Of a stretch of DNA of 64,000 nucleotides, positions 34,342-42,617 are shown in pieces (position 1 is the first letter of the stretch; every line of letters begins with the position of its first letter). Under the pieces are notes generated by a model. It was given only the letters and a program-made list of their open reading frames with translations, searched no databases and was not told the DNA's origin. The stretch is from Chryseobacterium oryctis (GTDB lineage Bacteria; Bacteroidota; Bacteroidia; Flavobacteriales; Weeksellaceae): the NCBI RefSeq assembly GCF_025971925.1, contig NZ_JAPDHV010000006.1:160214-224213 (forward strand), given 5' to 3'. A program made the position numbers and the translations under genes.

Positions 34342-34934
34342 TGAAGAATATTAATAATTATCTGGCAAAAGTATTAGATGTTCCACTTGAAAAAGTGAGT
34401 CTTTGTAGTGTGCACTATGAGGTAAAAAAAATTCCTAAAAATCAGTTTATCTTGCAATACGGAGAAGTTTGCAGACACATATATTTTGTAGAGAAAGGTC
34501 TTTTGAAGATGTATTCTATCGATAAAAATGGGAAGGAACATATTATACAATTTGCTCCTGAAAGTTGGTTGATTTCGGATAGAAGTAGTCTTTATTTCAA
34601 TGAAAAGTCTGTCTATTACATCGAAACCGTAGAAGATTCTGAAGTAATTTTACTACAGTCTGATTTTATCAGCAAATTGATAGGAGAGTTCCCCAACAGC
34701 GTGGAAAAAAGTGATATTTTGGTTCAAAAACATATCAAAAGCCTTCAGGACAGAATTAATTCTCTATTAGCTGAAACAGCAGAAGAAAGATATATGAAAT
34801 TTATCAAAATGTATCCAGATTTGCTTTTGAGAGTTCCACAATGGATGATTGCGTCTTATCTTGGTATAACACCCGAAAGTTTAAGCCGTGTAAGAAAAGA
34901 GCTTGCCAGAAAAAACTTCGTTCCGGATAAATAA
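34341..34934 (+). CDS. Crp/Fnr-family transcriptional regulator
   Basis: The 197-residue protein has an N-terminal cyclic-nucleotide-binding-like beta-roll (about 25-115, with YGEVCRHIYFVEKGLLKMYS) and a C-terminal winged helix (about 150-190, PQWMIASYLGITPESLSRVRKEL). The effector is unknown; the typical phosphate-binding RxS/T motif for cAMP is not visible. It is the last gene of the YfiT-DUF1569-YtxJ operon and may control it or respond to the same oxidative or electrophile stress. Confidence 0.88.
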   Translation: MKNINNYLAKVLDVPLEKVSLCSVHYEVKKIPKNQFILQYGEVCRHIYFVEKGLLKMYSIDKNGKEHIIQFAPESWLISDRSSLYFNEKSVYYIETVEDSEVILLQSDFISKLIGEFPNSVEKSDILVQKHIKSLQDRINSLLAETAEERYMKFIKMYPDLLLRVPQWMIASYLGITPESLSRVRKELARKNFVPDK

Positions 34935-34938
34935 ATTA

Positions 34939-34972
34939 AAAGGTTAATCAAAAAGTGAGTTGGTTAGCCTTT
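34939..34972 (+). terminator. Probable terminator of the YfiT-Crp operon
   Basis: An 11-bp stem in RNA (two G-U pairs) between 34939-34949 and 34962-34972; the T-run is short. Confidence 0.5.
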
Positions 34973-35095
34973 ATTAATTAACAATTAGAGAATAAAAATA
35001 AATTTCTAATTCAATATATCTCCTTAAAGTGAAAAATAAGTAATTATTTATTTTTAAGTTTGCAATTTAATTATTCCAATAAAAAAAAATTATTT

Positions 35096-35103
35096 TATTT
35101 TTG
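35096..35103 (+). promoter_or_regulatory. Promoter -7 box of the DUF3078 gene
   Basis: TATTTTTG, 14 bases before the ATG at 35118. Confidence 0.5.
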
Positions 35104-35117
35104 AAAATAAATAAACT

Positions 35118-36041
35118 ATGAGAAAAATTTTAATTCCCGTTTTTCTTTTAATAGCGGGTTTAGCTTCTGCTCAGGAGACCAAAAGTGAAGCTCCGGTTGT
35201 TGACTCAACAAAAGCATGGAGTATTGAAGGGCAAAATACATTAATGTTAAATCAAGCAGCATTTTCCAATTGGGTAGGAGGTGGAGCCAATAATGTTGGG
35301 TGGCTTGCCGGAGTAAATTACAATCTTACATACGAAAAAGGAAAAGATCTTTGGGAAAATGTTATTATTCTTGGTTATGGTCAAAATAATACAAAGGGTA
35401 TAGGTACAAGAAAAACCCAGGATATTATTAATCTTTCTTCAAACTATGGGCGTGAGTTTGCAAAACATTGGTATATATCAGGTGGTGCAAGTCTACAGAC
35501 TCAATTTGCAGCTGGTTATGAAGACGGAAATAATCCTGATGCTGCAAAAATTTCAAATTTCATGGCTCCAGGCTATTTAAGCATGGGAGTTGGAGTTACC
35601 TACAGACCAAATGATAATTTTACAATGACATTGCGTCCAGCCAACGCAAGATGGACTTTTGTATTAGATAAAGACCTACAATATGCGGGAAACTATGGAT
35701 TGAAAAATGATGGAGATTCCTCATTATTCCAATTCGGATTCTTGGGAACAGCTATTTATAAGGTGAAAATTATGGATAACATCAGCTTAATAAATACAGG
35801 TTCAGTATTTTCAAATTATTTAGATCATCCTGAAAGATTAGTGCTTTCATATAGTGGAGTTTTAAATATGAAAATCAATAAATTTATCTCTACAAATGTA
35901 ACCTTAGATTTATTATATGATCATAATCAAATCCAAAAGACTCAGCTAAAACAAACTTTAGGAGTTGGTTTTGCTTATAATTTTGATAATGGTAAAAAAC
36001 GTTCTGAAAACAAAGACAACCAATCTTGGTTGAATAAATAA
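35118..36041 (+). CDS. DUF3078 outer-membrane protein
   Basis: The 307-residue protein has a signal peptide ending GLASAQ and a beta-rich barrel-like body. WSIEGQNTLMLNQAAFSNWVGGGANNVGW (about 33-60) matches the N-terminal hallmark of DUF3078 (N-Q-x-x-F-x-N-W-x-x-G-G). Alternating hydrophobic strands continue to the C-terminus (GVGFAYNFD), followed by a short polar tail. DUF3078 proteins are Bacteroidota envelope proteins of unknown role. It is a single gene with a terminator. Confidence 0.83.
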   Translation: MRKILIPVFLLIAGLASAQETKSEAPVVDSTKAWSIEGQNTLMLNQAAFSNWVGGGANNVGWLAGVNYNLTYEKGKDLWENVIILGYGQNNTKGIGTRKTQDIINLSSNYGREFAKHWYISGGASLQTQFAAGYEDGNNPDAAKISNFMAPGYLSMGVGVTYRPNDNFTMTLRPANARWTFVLDKDLQYAGNYGLKNDGDSSLFQFGFLGTAIYKVKIMDNISLINTGSVFSNYLDHPERLVLSYSGVLNMKINKFISTNVTLDLLYDHNQIQKTQLKQTLGVGFAYNFDNGKKRSENKDNQSWLNK

Positions 36042-36064
36042 CTCAGATTTAATTACAATAAAAC

Positions 36065-36094
36065 AAAAGACCAATTCAAAATAATTGGTCTTTT
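36065..36094 (+). terminator. Terminator of the DUF3078 gene
   Basis: A 12-bp perfect stem (36065-36076 with 36083-36094, core GACCAATT/AATTGGTC) with a T-run. Confidence 0.87.
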
Positions 36095-36258
36095 TAATTT
36101 CCAGAAAGTTTAAATTAGAATTCCAAAAATAAATACAATTTAACATAATATAAATTATAGGATAAATTAAATATTTTATGAAAACCATATCCTTTCAATT
36201 ATTTACTTTTTGTATTTTAGAATTATAAAAATTTCATCATCAACAAAATAGAATTCTT

Positions 36259-36816
36259 ATGAACAAAAAAAAACTAACCGCTGAACAAAGCTCAGAGCTT
36301 TTAAAAACTTTAAAAACAAGATTCATAAAGAATATAGACCGTCATCAAAACTTAGACTGGGAAAAAATTCAGGAAAAATTAGAGAAAAATCCTGAAAAAC
36401 TCTGTGCACTAAACCAAATGGAAATAACCGAAGGTGAACCTGACGTAGTTGACTATGATAAAAATACTGACCAATACATCTTTTTCGACTGCTCTCCTGA
36501 AAGTCCTAAACGAAGAAGCCTGTGCTATGATTATCAGGCTTGGGAAGCTAGAAAAGCAAATAAACCAGAAAATAACGTCATAGATACAGCTACAGAAATG
36601 GGAATTGAAATTCTGAATGAAGAGCAATATCGTAAACTTCAGGAATTGGGGAAATTTGACCTAAAAACTTCGAGTTGGATAAAAACTCCTGCAAATATAA
36701 GAGAATTAGGTGGCGCTTTATTCTGTGATCGCCGTTACAACACAGTTTTCACTTACCACAACGGTGCCGATTCATATTATGCAGCCAGAGGTTTTCGTGG
36801 CTGTGTGAAAGTATAA
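36259..36816 (+). CDS. DUF4256 domain-containing protein
   Basis: The 185-residue soluble protein matches DUF4256: an N-terminal helical part (LLKTLKTRFIKNI), then LCALNQMEITEGEPDVV, YIFFDCSPESPKRRSLCYDYQA (about 72-93), EMGIEILNEEQYRKLQ, and FCDRRYNTVFTYHNGADSYYAARGFRG near the C-terminus. No catalytic residues are established for the family. The gene stands alone, with 217 bases of AT-rich sequence upstream and no partner. Confidence 0.85.
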   Translation: MNKKKLTAEQSSELLKTLKTRFIKNIDRHQNLDWEKIQEKLEKNPEKLCALNQMEITEGEPDVVDYDKNTDQYIFFDCSPESPKRRSLCYDYQAWEARKANKPENNVIDTATEMGIEILNEEQYRKLQELGKFDLKTSSWIKTPANIRELGGALFCDRRYNTVFTYHNGADSYYAARGFRGCVKV

Positions 36817-36930
36817 TTTTTAACTTTCAGACTATTTGAATTAAATAAAAAATCAATAATTATGTTAAATTACTTTCATAATTCTTAATTTAGCATTGTA
36901 GAAATTTGATTAAACTTAATAATTCAGAAT

Positions 36931-37431
36931 ATGAAAAAATTAGTTTTATTAGCCTCATTATCAGTGTTTTTGTTAAATTGCAACAAAAAACCTGAAGCGC
37001 CTGTTGCTGAAATAATTCCTGTTGATACAGTCGATACCGCAGAAAAAGTAGTTGATACCCTTGGAGCTAAATCTTTTTGCTATATCGGCGTAATTGGAAA
37101 AGATACTGTTTTTGTAAGCATTGATGATAATTTAGGAACAATTACCGGTAAAATGGCAACGAAAAACAATGAAAAAGACAGTAATAAAGGTGATTTGTCA
37201 GGATTTAAAGCTGGTGATACTCTCAAACTAACATACGAATTTTCTTCTGAAGGTAAAAAAGATAACAAAAATGATATTTATTTCTTGCAGACAAAAGACG
37301 GCTTAAATGAAGGTATTGGAGAAAAAGATGCGGAAACAGGAAAATATGTGAATGAAAAAAACATCAAATATTCGGGAGGCAGAAATTTGAAAAATGTCGA
37401 TTGTAATGTTGTCGCAAACGTATTAAAATAA
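36931..37431 (+). CDS. Uncharacterised lipoprotein
   Basis: The 166-residue protein has a lipoprotein signal with lipobox LLNC (Cys17), a Pro/Glu/Val-rich linker (NKKPEAPVAEIIP), then a small beta-rich domain (about 48-160) with a GKDTVFVSIDDNLGTITG segment and a Cys near the end (VDCNVV). I do not recognise the family. It follows DUF4256 by 114 bases and is followed by a perfect bidirectional terminator, so it is probably its own unit. Confidence 0.75.
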   Translation: MKKLVLLASLSVFLLNCNKKPEAPVAEIIPVDTVDTAEKVVDTLGAKSFCYIGVIGKDTVFVSIDDNLGTITGKMATKNNEKDSNKGDLSGFKAGDTLKLTYEFSSEGKKDNKNDIYFLQTKDGLNEGIGEKDAETGKYVNEKNIKYSGGRNLKNVDCNVVANVLK

Positions 37432-37439
37432 ACTTACAA

Positions 37440-37467
37440 AAAAATGCAACCAATTGGTTGCATTTTT
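37440..37467. terminator. Bidirectional terminator (perfect 28-bp palindrome)
   Basis: A 14-bp perfect stem (core GCAACCAATTGGTTGC) between converging genes; its right edge touches the aldolase stop codon. Confidence 0.87.
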
Positions 37468-38498
37468 TATAATTCACTTTTTATAATTTCTATAAAATCA
37501 TTTACTGCTTTATCTCCTGTATTCCATGAAGTAATGAGACGGATTGCTGATGAGTTTTCATCAATTTTTTTCCAAATATAAAACTCAAATTTCTCAGATA
37601 ATTTTAGAATTAAATCATTCTTCAAAATCGGAAAAATCTGATTGGTAAAGGTCTCGGAGAGAAACTGCATTCCCCTTTCTTTCATTGCATTTTTCATTTT
37701 CATTGCCTGTACATTAGCATGTCTGGCCAAATCAAAATACAAATCGTCTTTCAGTAATTCTAAAAACTGAATGCCCAACAACCTTCCTTTTGCCAACAAC
37801 GCTCCTTTTTGTTTTATATTAAAAGCAAAATCCTGTTGAAGCTCCTGATTATTAATAACAATCGCCTCTCCTATCAAAGCTCCATTTTTGGTTCCTCCCA
37901 AATAAAAAACATCTGTGAGCTCAGCTACTTTTTCCAGAGTCAAATCACTGATTTCAGAAGTTAAACCGTGTCCCAATCTCGCGCCATCCATAAAAAGATA
38001 AAGGTTATTATTCTTGCAAAAAGCTGATAACTCCTCCAATTCTTTTAAGGTATAAACAGTTCCAAGCTCTGTAGAATTCGAAATATAAACCAACTTAGGC
38101 ATTACCTGATGTGGTACATTTTTATGATTTTCCAAAACTGGAATAATATCTGAAGGATTTAACTTTCCGTCCTCTTTTTCTATACTCAAAATTTTATGTC
38201 CTGTTGCTTCAATTGCTCCTGTCTCATTATTTAGAATATGACCTGTGGAAGCAGAAACAACACATTGATGTGGTCTTAAAATAGACGAAATGACGATTAA
38301 ATTTGCCTGAGTTCCTCCTGAAACAAAGTATACTTCAGAAAAATTTCTTTTAATTTTTTCTTTGATTAAAGCTTTAGCCTCAAAAGAGTAATTATCCTCT
38401 CCGTATCCTGCCTGTTGATCTAAATTATGCTCTAAAAGTGACTGTAAAATGCGAGGATGACATCCCTCCGAATAATCGTTTTTGAATGAAAATTTCAT
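37467..38498 (-). CDS. Threonine aldolase family PLP enzyme (beta-eliminating lyase fold)
   Basis: The 343-residue protein is a fold-type I PLP enzyme of the low-specificity L-threonine aldolase family, which cleaves threonine or allo-threonine to glycine and acetaldehyde. Seen are NDYSEGCHPRIL at the start, FVSGGTQANL (about 58-67), GHILNNETGAIEATGHK with the PLP-stacking His, LFMDGARLGHGL (PLP Asp) and YLGGTKNGAL with the Schiff-base lysine. TEEE-type active-site details fit. It is divergent from the DtxR-type regulator. Confidence 0.88.
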   Translation of the reverse strand: MKFSFKNDYSEGCHPRILQSLLEHNLDQQAGYGEDNYSFEAKALIKEKIKRNFSEVYFVSGGTQANLIVISSILRPHQCVVSASTGHILNNETGAIEATGHKILSIEKEDGKLNPSDIIPVLENHKNVPHQVMPKLVYISNSTELGTVYTLKELEELSAFCKNNNLYLFMDGARLGHGLTSEISDLTLEKVAELTDVFYLGGTKNGALIGEAIVINNQELQQDFAFNIKQKGALLAKGRLLGIQFLELLKDDLYFDLARHANVQAMKMKNAMKERGMQFLSETFTNQIFPILKNDLILKLSEKFEFYIWKKIDENSSAIRLITSWNTGDKAVNDFIEIIKSEL

Positions 38499-38552
38499 AG
38501 AGTGAAATTAAAAAAAGTTAAAATAACAACACCTCTTTATTAATATTATTTT

Positions 38553-38580
38553 GTTAGATTTGTAATGAAAATCATCTAAC
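38553..38580 (+). promoter_or_regulatory. Operator candidate over the promoter of the DtxR-type gene
   Basis: Inverted repeat GTTAGAT-N14-ATCTAAC (38553-38559 and 38574-38580) spans the -7 box TAGATTTG (38555-38562) and ends four bases before the TTG start, a typical autorepressor site. Confidence 0.55.
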
Positions 38581-38583
38581 ATT

Positions 38584-39237
38584 TTGAGAACTACACTTAC
38601 AGAAGAGAATTACCTGAAAGCATTATTTCATCTGGTTGATAATGAAGGGAAAGTAACGATTAACGAATTGAGCAAATTTTTGAATGTAAAAATGCCAAGC
38701 GTTAATAACATGATGAAGAAGTTTGCTGAAAAAAGCTGGGTAATTTATGAAACCTACAAGCCTCTTCGCGTCACAGAAAAAGGAAGACGGGAAGCTGCTT
38801 TGGTAGTAAGAAAACATAGACTTACAGAAATGTTTTTGGTAAAAAAGATGAATTTTGGGTGGGAAAATGTCCATGAAATTGCAGAACAGCTGGAACATGT
38901 GCATTCTACCCTATTTTTTGATAAAATGGATGAAATTCTTGATTATCCTAAATTTGATCCACACGGAGAACCTATTCCCGATAAAGATGGAAATATCATT
39001 GCTCAGGATTTACAAAAATTAAGTACCTGCGAATTAGGTGAAACTGTAACTTTTGCATCCGTAACACTTTCTGACGATGCTTTTCTTAATTATTTAACGG
39101 AAAGAAATTTACTCTTAAATAAGAAAATCAAAGTCTTAAAAATCGAAAGTTTTGACAAATCTATCACCGTAGAAGTTGACGGAAAACAAGAAGTTCTCAG
39201 CAGAAAAGCTACAGAGAAAATCTTAGTTAAAAAATAA
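38584..39237 (+). CDS. DtxR/MntR-family metal-dependent transcriptional regulator
   Basis: The 217-residue protein has an N-terminal winged helix (TEENYLKALFHLVDNEG, VTINELSKFLNVKMPSVNNMMKKF), a metal-binding dimerisation domain (HRLTEMFL, WENVHEIAEQLEHVHS, with His and Glu ligands, about 78-115) and a C-terminal SH3-like FeoA domain (about 145-217). The start is a TTG, because the frame is closed by a TGA only six codons upstream and has no ATG. In Bacteroidota such regulators sense manganese or iron. A palindrome over the promoter indicates autoregulation. Confidence 0.88.
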   Translation: MRTTLTEENYLKALFHLVDNEGKVTINELSKFLNVKMPSVNNMMKKFAEKSWVIYETYKPLRVTEKGRREAALVVRKHRLTEMFLVKKMNFGWENVHEIAEQLEHVHSTLFFDKMDEILDYPKFDPHGEPIPDKDGNIIAQDLQKLSTCELGETVTFASVTLSDDAFLNYLTERNLLLNKKIKVLKIESFDKSITVEVDGKQEVLSRKATEKILVKK

Positions 39238-39239
39238 AA

Positions 39240-39265
39240 AAATCCCGTTTAAAATGACGGGATTT
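39240..39265. terminator. Bidirectional terminator
   Basis: A 9-bp stem (39240-39248 with 39257-39265, core ATCCCGT/ACGGGAT) between the converging regulator and tssK-like genes. Confidence 0.85.
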
Positions 39266-39288
39266 CTATTTTATAAATTAATTCTACA

Positions 39289-40428
39289 TTAATCTAAAAC
39301 ACTCCAACCTCTCTTCGGATTATTGTTGTTTGATACTTCCTGCTCATTAACAATAATATTTTCTTTTTTCTGACCGATATAATCAAGTTCGCTAAGTTTA
39401 GAAAAAATAATTTCCAAACTTTTCAGCATTTGCTGAATGTAAAGAAGGGGTTCTCCACAATTATGATGGTCATAGTTAGTTTCAGCAACGATTGATAATT
39501 GATTAAGTAAAGTATGTGGTGCAATTTCACTCCATTCCAAACTGTAATTCAGCATTTCTTCTAATTCTGCTGGAACTAAAACCTGAGTCGAATTGTATAA
39601 ACGAAGCGCCAGTTTCGCAAAAGATTCAATCAAAAATACAGGCGGTTGATAAGGTATAATATTTCTGAATTGGAAATACATATCCCCAAATGTCGTAACC
39701 ATTGTATTACACAAGAACTTTACATTTTGTGCTAACGCGGTATTCTGATTTTTATGTGATGCCTTTTGAATGATTTTAAAAGCATATTGCTGCAAATTTC
39801 CGATAGATTTTGCATAATTATTATAGTAATCCAGCAACGCAGGATGACTCTGAACCGATGTACAAGGCGGAATAAAATTAGAATCTACCTGCGCAATATT
39901 ACCTTTCAAATCGACTTTACCAATAATCAGATAATTTCCTCCGGAATAACTGCTGTTCAATGAAGTTACGGGAAGAAGTTCTATATGATGATTGGGATGT
40001 GTATTGGGATGTCTAGGTGGAATTTCTTCAGGATCGATGTCTCCGAAAGGAATTTTATCAAACGGATTTACCGATATCAAAATATAGTATTCACCATCAG
40101 CTTGTTCTTCGTTCATTGATTTTGCCAATGATTTCACGCTCACTCTCCTATCATTCAATTCTATTCTGTATCCTGCAAGCGTGATGGCGCTGCAATGTTT
40201 GATTACCAACTGAACATCATTTGTTGCCGTATTATGAACATCAAAAATAGTTCTGTCCGTAAACTCATTTGAAATAGGCAAAAGTCCGAAATTGTATGAT
40301 GTAATCCCAAGTGAATTGGAATCTCGAATGGTATCAATTAAAAAATTATCCTGATCATTGAGGTGTCTTTGGGAAACCTTCATCCCATCTACCCAATTGA
40401 TCGCAAAATGTTTAATAGGCTGTATCAT
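39289..40428 (-). CDS. TssK-like T6SS baseplate protein (Bacteroidota T6SS subtype iii)
   Basis: The 379-residue protein matches the plan of TssK, which links the T6SS baseplate to the membrane complex. The N-terminus INWVDGMKVSQRHLNDQDNF (about 10-29) corresponds to the W-x-x-G-M-x-x-S-x-x-H signature of TssK. A beta-rich shoulder domain follows (about 40-190) and then a helical C-terminal half (about 200-350). It is the last gene of tssG-tssN-tssK on the minus strand. The call rests on this motif and on the TssN neighbour; overall similarity to proteobacterial TssK is low. Confidence 0.68.
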   Translation of the reverse strand: MIQPIKHFAINWVDGMKVSQRHLNDQDNFLIDTIRDSNSLGITSYNFGLLPISNEFTDRTIFDVHNTATNDVQLVIKHCSAITLAGYRIELNDRRVSVKSLAKSMNEEQADGEYYILISVNPFDKIPFGDIDPEEIPPRHPNTHPNHHIELLPVTSLNSSYSGGNYLIIGKVDLKGNIAQVDSNFIPPCTSVQSHPALLDYYNNYAKSIGNLQQYAFKIIQKASHKNQNTALAQNVKFLCNTMVTTFGDMYFQFRNIIPYQPPVFLIESFAKLALRLYNSTQVLVPAELEEMLNYSLEWSEIAPHTLLNQLSIVAETNYDHHNCGEPLLYIQQMLKSLEIIFSKLSELDYIGQKKENIIVNEQEVSNNNNPKRGWSVLD

Positions 40429-40461
40429 ATTAAATATCTTTAAAATTTGTGTGTTTGTGTG

Positions 40462-41361
40462 TTATGCTTTTCTTACTCCTTCTTCTTCATGCTGAATCAC
40501 TCTTTTACAAATGACGACTTCGTTTTCAGAAATTCCGTTGGTAATAATATCCTGCTCAAAATCAATATATTTTCTAAAACTGAAAAATGATTTTTTGGTA
40601 TAGAAAATCCAATAATAAGGTTCTTTTTCCTGATCAGAAAGGTGAATAATCGAACTCGGGTTTTTGTGATTATAATCATCTACAACTCTGTAAAACCAAT
40701 CCCCAAAAGTAACTCCTGTTGGTAAAGTTTTAGCCTTGATTCTAAATCTGTTAGAATCTTCTAAATTTTTACTTAATTCTACATTCAGAACCATTAATCT
40801 GTCAAAATCGGCTCCGTCAAAATCTGGAAGTTTCTGATCCGGAGAATACCTCCAAGTCTTATATATATCAAACGGAATGCTTATAAACTGAATATAACAA
40901 TAGTAGAAAACCATCGGAACCAGGAAAATAAACATACTCGTCGCTGCCATGATTGGGTACCCCATTCCTCTACTCATCCATTCGAAAATAAAATAAAAAA
41001 GATATCCCCCGAAAGCAATACAGGTAAGCGAAAGTATAGATTCAAACAAAATACTCATTCCGAGAGAATCAATATGTTTTCTAAAAAATTTATGTAATAA
41101 ATTAACGTGAATTATCCCCAAAATAAGGTAAATAATCTGTGAAATAAGATACCAATAAGGATTAAAAAGATTTCCCGCAAATCCAAAAATACCCGGGATT
41201 GCAAGACATAAACTGCACAGCAGTACGTATATAATAATTGTTTTGATTTTAATGGCAGGCTTATTTCTTCTGATTACTCCAAGAATAACCATCATAATAA
41301 TTGCAACTAATGGCATTAAAATATACCTAAAAAAGATTCCTTTTACTGAAGAAATTTCCAT
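40462..41361 (-). CDS. tssN: TssN-family T6SS membrane protein
   Basis: TssN is specific to the Bacteroidota T6SS subtype and forms part of its membrane complex. The 299 residues contain about six hydrophobic segments in the first 165 (for example ILMPLVAIIMMVILGVI, IIIYVLLCSLCLAIPGIFGF and MFIFLVPMVFYYCYIQF), then a soluble C-terminal domain (about 175-299) with the WYRVVDDYN-like segment and DQEKEPYYWIFYTKKSFFSFRK. The loop GNLFNPYWYLISQIIYLILGI is characteristic. It lies between the tssG-like and tssK-like genes with short gaps. Confidence 0.75.
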   Translation of the reverse strand: MEISSVKGIFFRYILMPLVAIIMMVILGVIRRNKPAIKIKTIIIYVLLCSLCLAIPGIFGFAGNLFNPYWYLISQIIYLILGIIHVNLLHKFFRKHIDSLGMSILFESILSLTCIAFGGYLFYFIFEWMSRGMGYPIMAATSMFIFLVPMVFYYCYIQFISIPFDIYKTWRYSPDQKLPDFDGADFDRLMVLNVELSKNLEDSNRFRIKAKTLPTGVTFGDWFYRVVDDYNHKNPSSIIHLSDQEKEPYYWIFYTKKSFFSFRKYIDFEQDIITNGISENEVVICKRVIQHEEEGVRKA

Positions 41362-41415
41362 TTGTTTCTTTTCTAATTAATATTTTGTTGGTGATTGTAA
41401 ATATAGTAAAATATT

Positions 41416-42357
41416 CTACAGAAAGGTTGAGTATCCCAAACGGTTGGCGTTTCGTTCATCGTCTGCTAAAGCAAATGAATATTCTTTCTTTTCTGTGATA
41501 AAATTCTCCTCGATGTCTACACTTACAGGTAAAAAATAATCATACATTGCCTGAAGTACTCTTCTAAAAGGGCTTCCGGAAATATATTTTTCCATATCAG
41601 AATAAGGAATCGGACCTATGTTCACCACCCAGTTTCTCTGCCCATCCATATGCCTTCCACTTGGAATATACGTTACTCCCAATCTTGAATTTCCTAATAG
41701 CATAGAATCATCCTCTTCTTCAATATCATCAATAACATTCGGTACAAAGGTAATTTTTACAGGAACCTGCAAAAAAGCAGTCATACATCTTTCAAACCAA
41801 TGCTTATCTCCTCTTATTTGGTGAAAAAAGGGCAAAATATAGATAAAAATATAGGCATTTTGTTTATCCAGTAAATTAATCAACGGCCACAGCTCACTTA
41901 CCGTATCAAGCAAAGCGTCTGTATCGCTGCTGATATCAAAATCAAATTCTTTAAGTAAAGAACTTATTTCCGTAAAAAATATCTCCAACTCAAAAGGTTT
42001 GAAAAATTTTCGGGCATCTTCTTCTACTCTTTTCTGCTTACGTATTTCCTTTACTACACTTTCTACATTTTTTCTAGTTGCCCCTAATGAAGGCGGATGA
42101 AACAAACCTTCAGGAAGATAATCATAAATACCTTCTCTATACGTTTCTATCGTAAAAACTTCCTCATCAAAACCCAAGTAATTGCTGGAAATACTTTTAA
42201 TATCCTTCAAATAAGCACGATCATTAATACCAACTCTTTCAATAAAAATATTATTTACGGCTCTATGATATTTTAAAAGATTAACTGCTACAGATTCAGC
42301 CTTAAAATCTGTCTGTAGTTTATTGTAATTCATGTCTACAATACTGTTTTCATACAT
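41416..42357 (-). CDS. TssG-like T6SS baseplate protein
   Basis: The 313-residue protein starts at 42357 (a second ATG lies at 42333). It has the TssG-like layout: DFKAESVAVNLLKYH near the N-terminus, a central helical part, and a C-terminal half with SRLGVTYIPSGRHMDG, RNWVVNIGPIPYSDMEKYISGSPF and the ending NRLGYSTFL, which resembles the closing LGxxxxLG motif of TssG. TssG pairs with TssF in the baseplate wedge; no TssF is present here. It is first in the three-gene set and has a near-consensus -7 box (TATCTTTA) about 25-32 bases upstream. Confidence 0.6.
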   Translation of the reverse strand: MYENSIVDMNYNKLQTDFKAESVAVNLLKYHRAVNNIFIERVGINDRAYLKDIKSISSNYLGFDEEVFTIETYREGIYDYLPEGLFHPPSLGATRKNVESVVKEIRKQKRVEEDARKFFKPFELEIFFTEISSLLKEFDFDISSDTDALLDTVSELWPLINLLDKQNAYIFIYILPFFHQIRGDKHWFERCMTAFLQVPVKITFVPNVIDDIEEEDDSMLLGNSRLGVTYIPSGRHMDGQRNWVVNIGPIPYSDMEKYISGSPFRRVLQAMYDYFLPVSVDIEENFITEKKEYSFALADDERNANRLGYSTFL

Positions 42358-42585
42358 AGTGTTTGGTGTAATTATGGCATGTAAAGATAATATATCTCTT
42401 ATTATTGAAAAAAATATTTTTAAATTATTTTATCTTAAAAATACTAAATTATTGTTCAAAAAAAGAATTCCATACATCAATATCCGTAAAAATACGGAAA
42501 ATTATCAAAATCAAAAACCTTGATAATATTGGTTTTATGAATAAGTTAAATTTGTAAACATCCTCTCTTAACCCTAAATTAAGTG

Positions 42586-42593
42586 TATCTTTG
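42586..42593 (+). promoter_or_regulatory. Promoter -7 box of the S1/P1 nuclease gene
   Basis: TATCTTTG, 25 bases before the ATG at 42618. The TTG within it is in frame with the gene but is not the start. Confidence 0.6.
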
Positions 42594-42617
42594 CACCCTG
42601 AAAATGTTATTAAAAAA

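Noticed and set aside
39289..42357. Reading the trio as phage tail or contractile injection genes from a prophage
   Set aside because: TssN-type membrane protein and lack of any phage structural, lysis or integrase gene favour a T6SS fragment.
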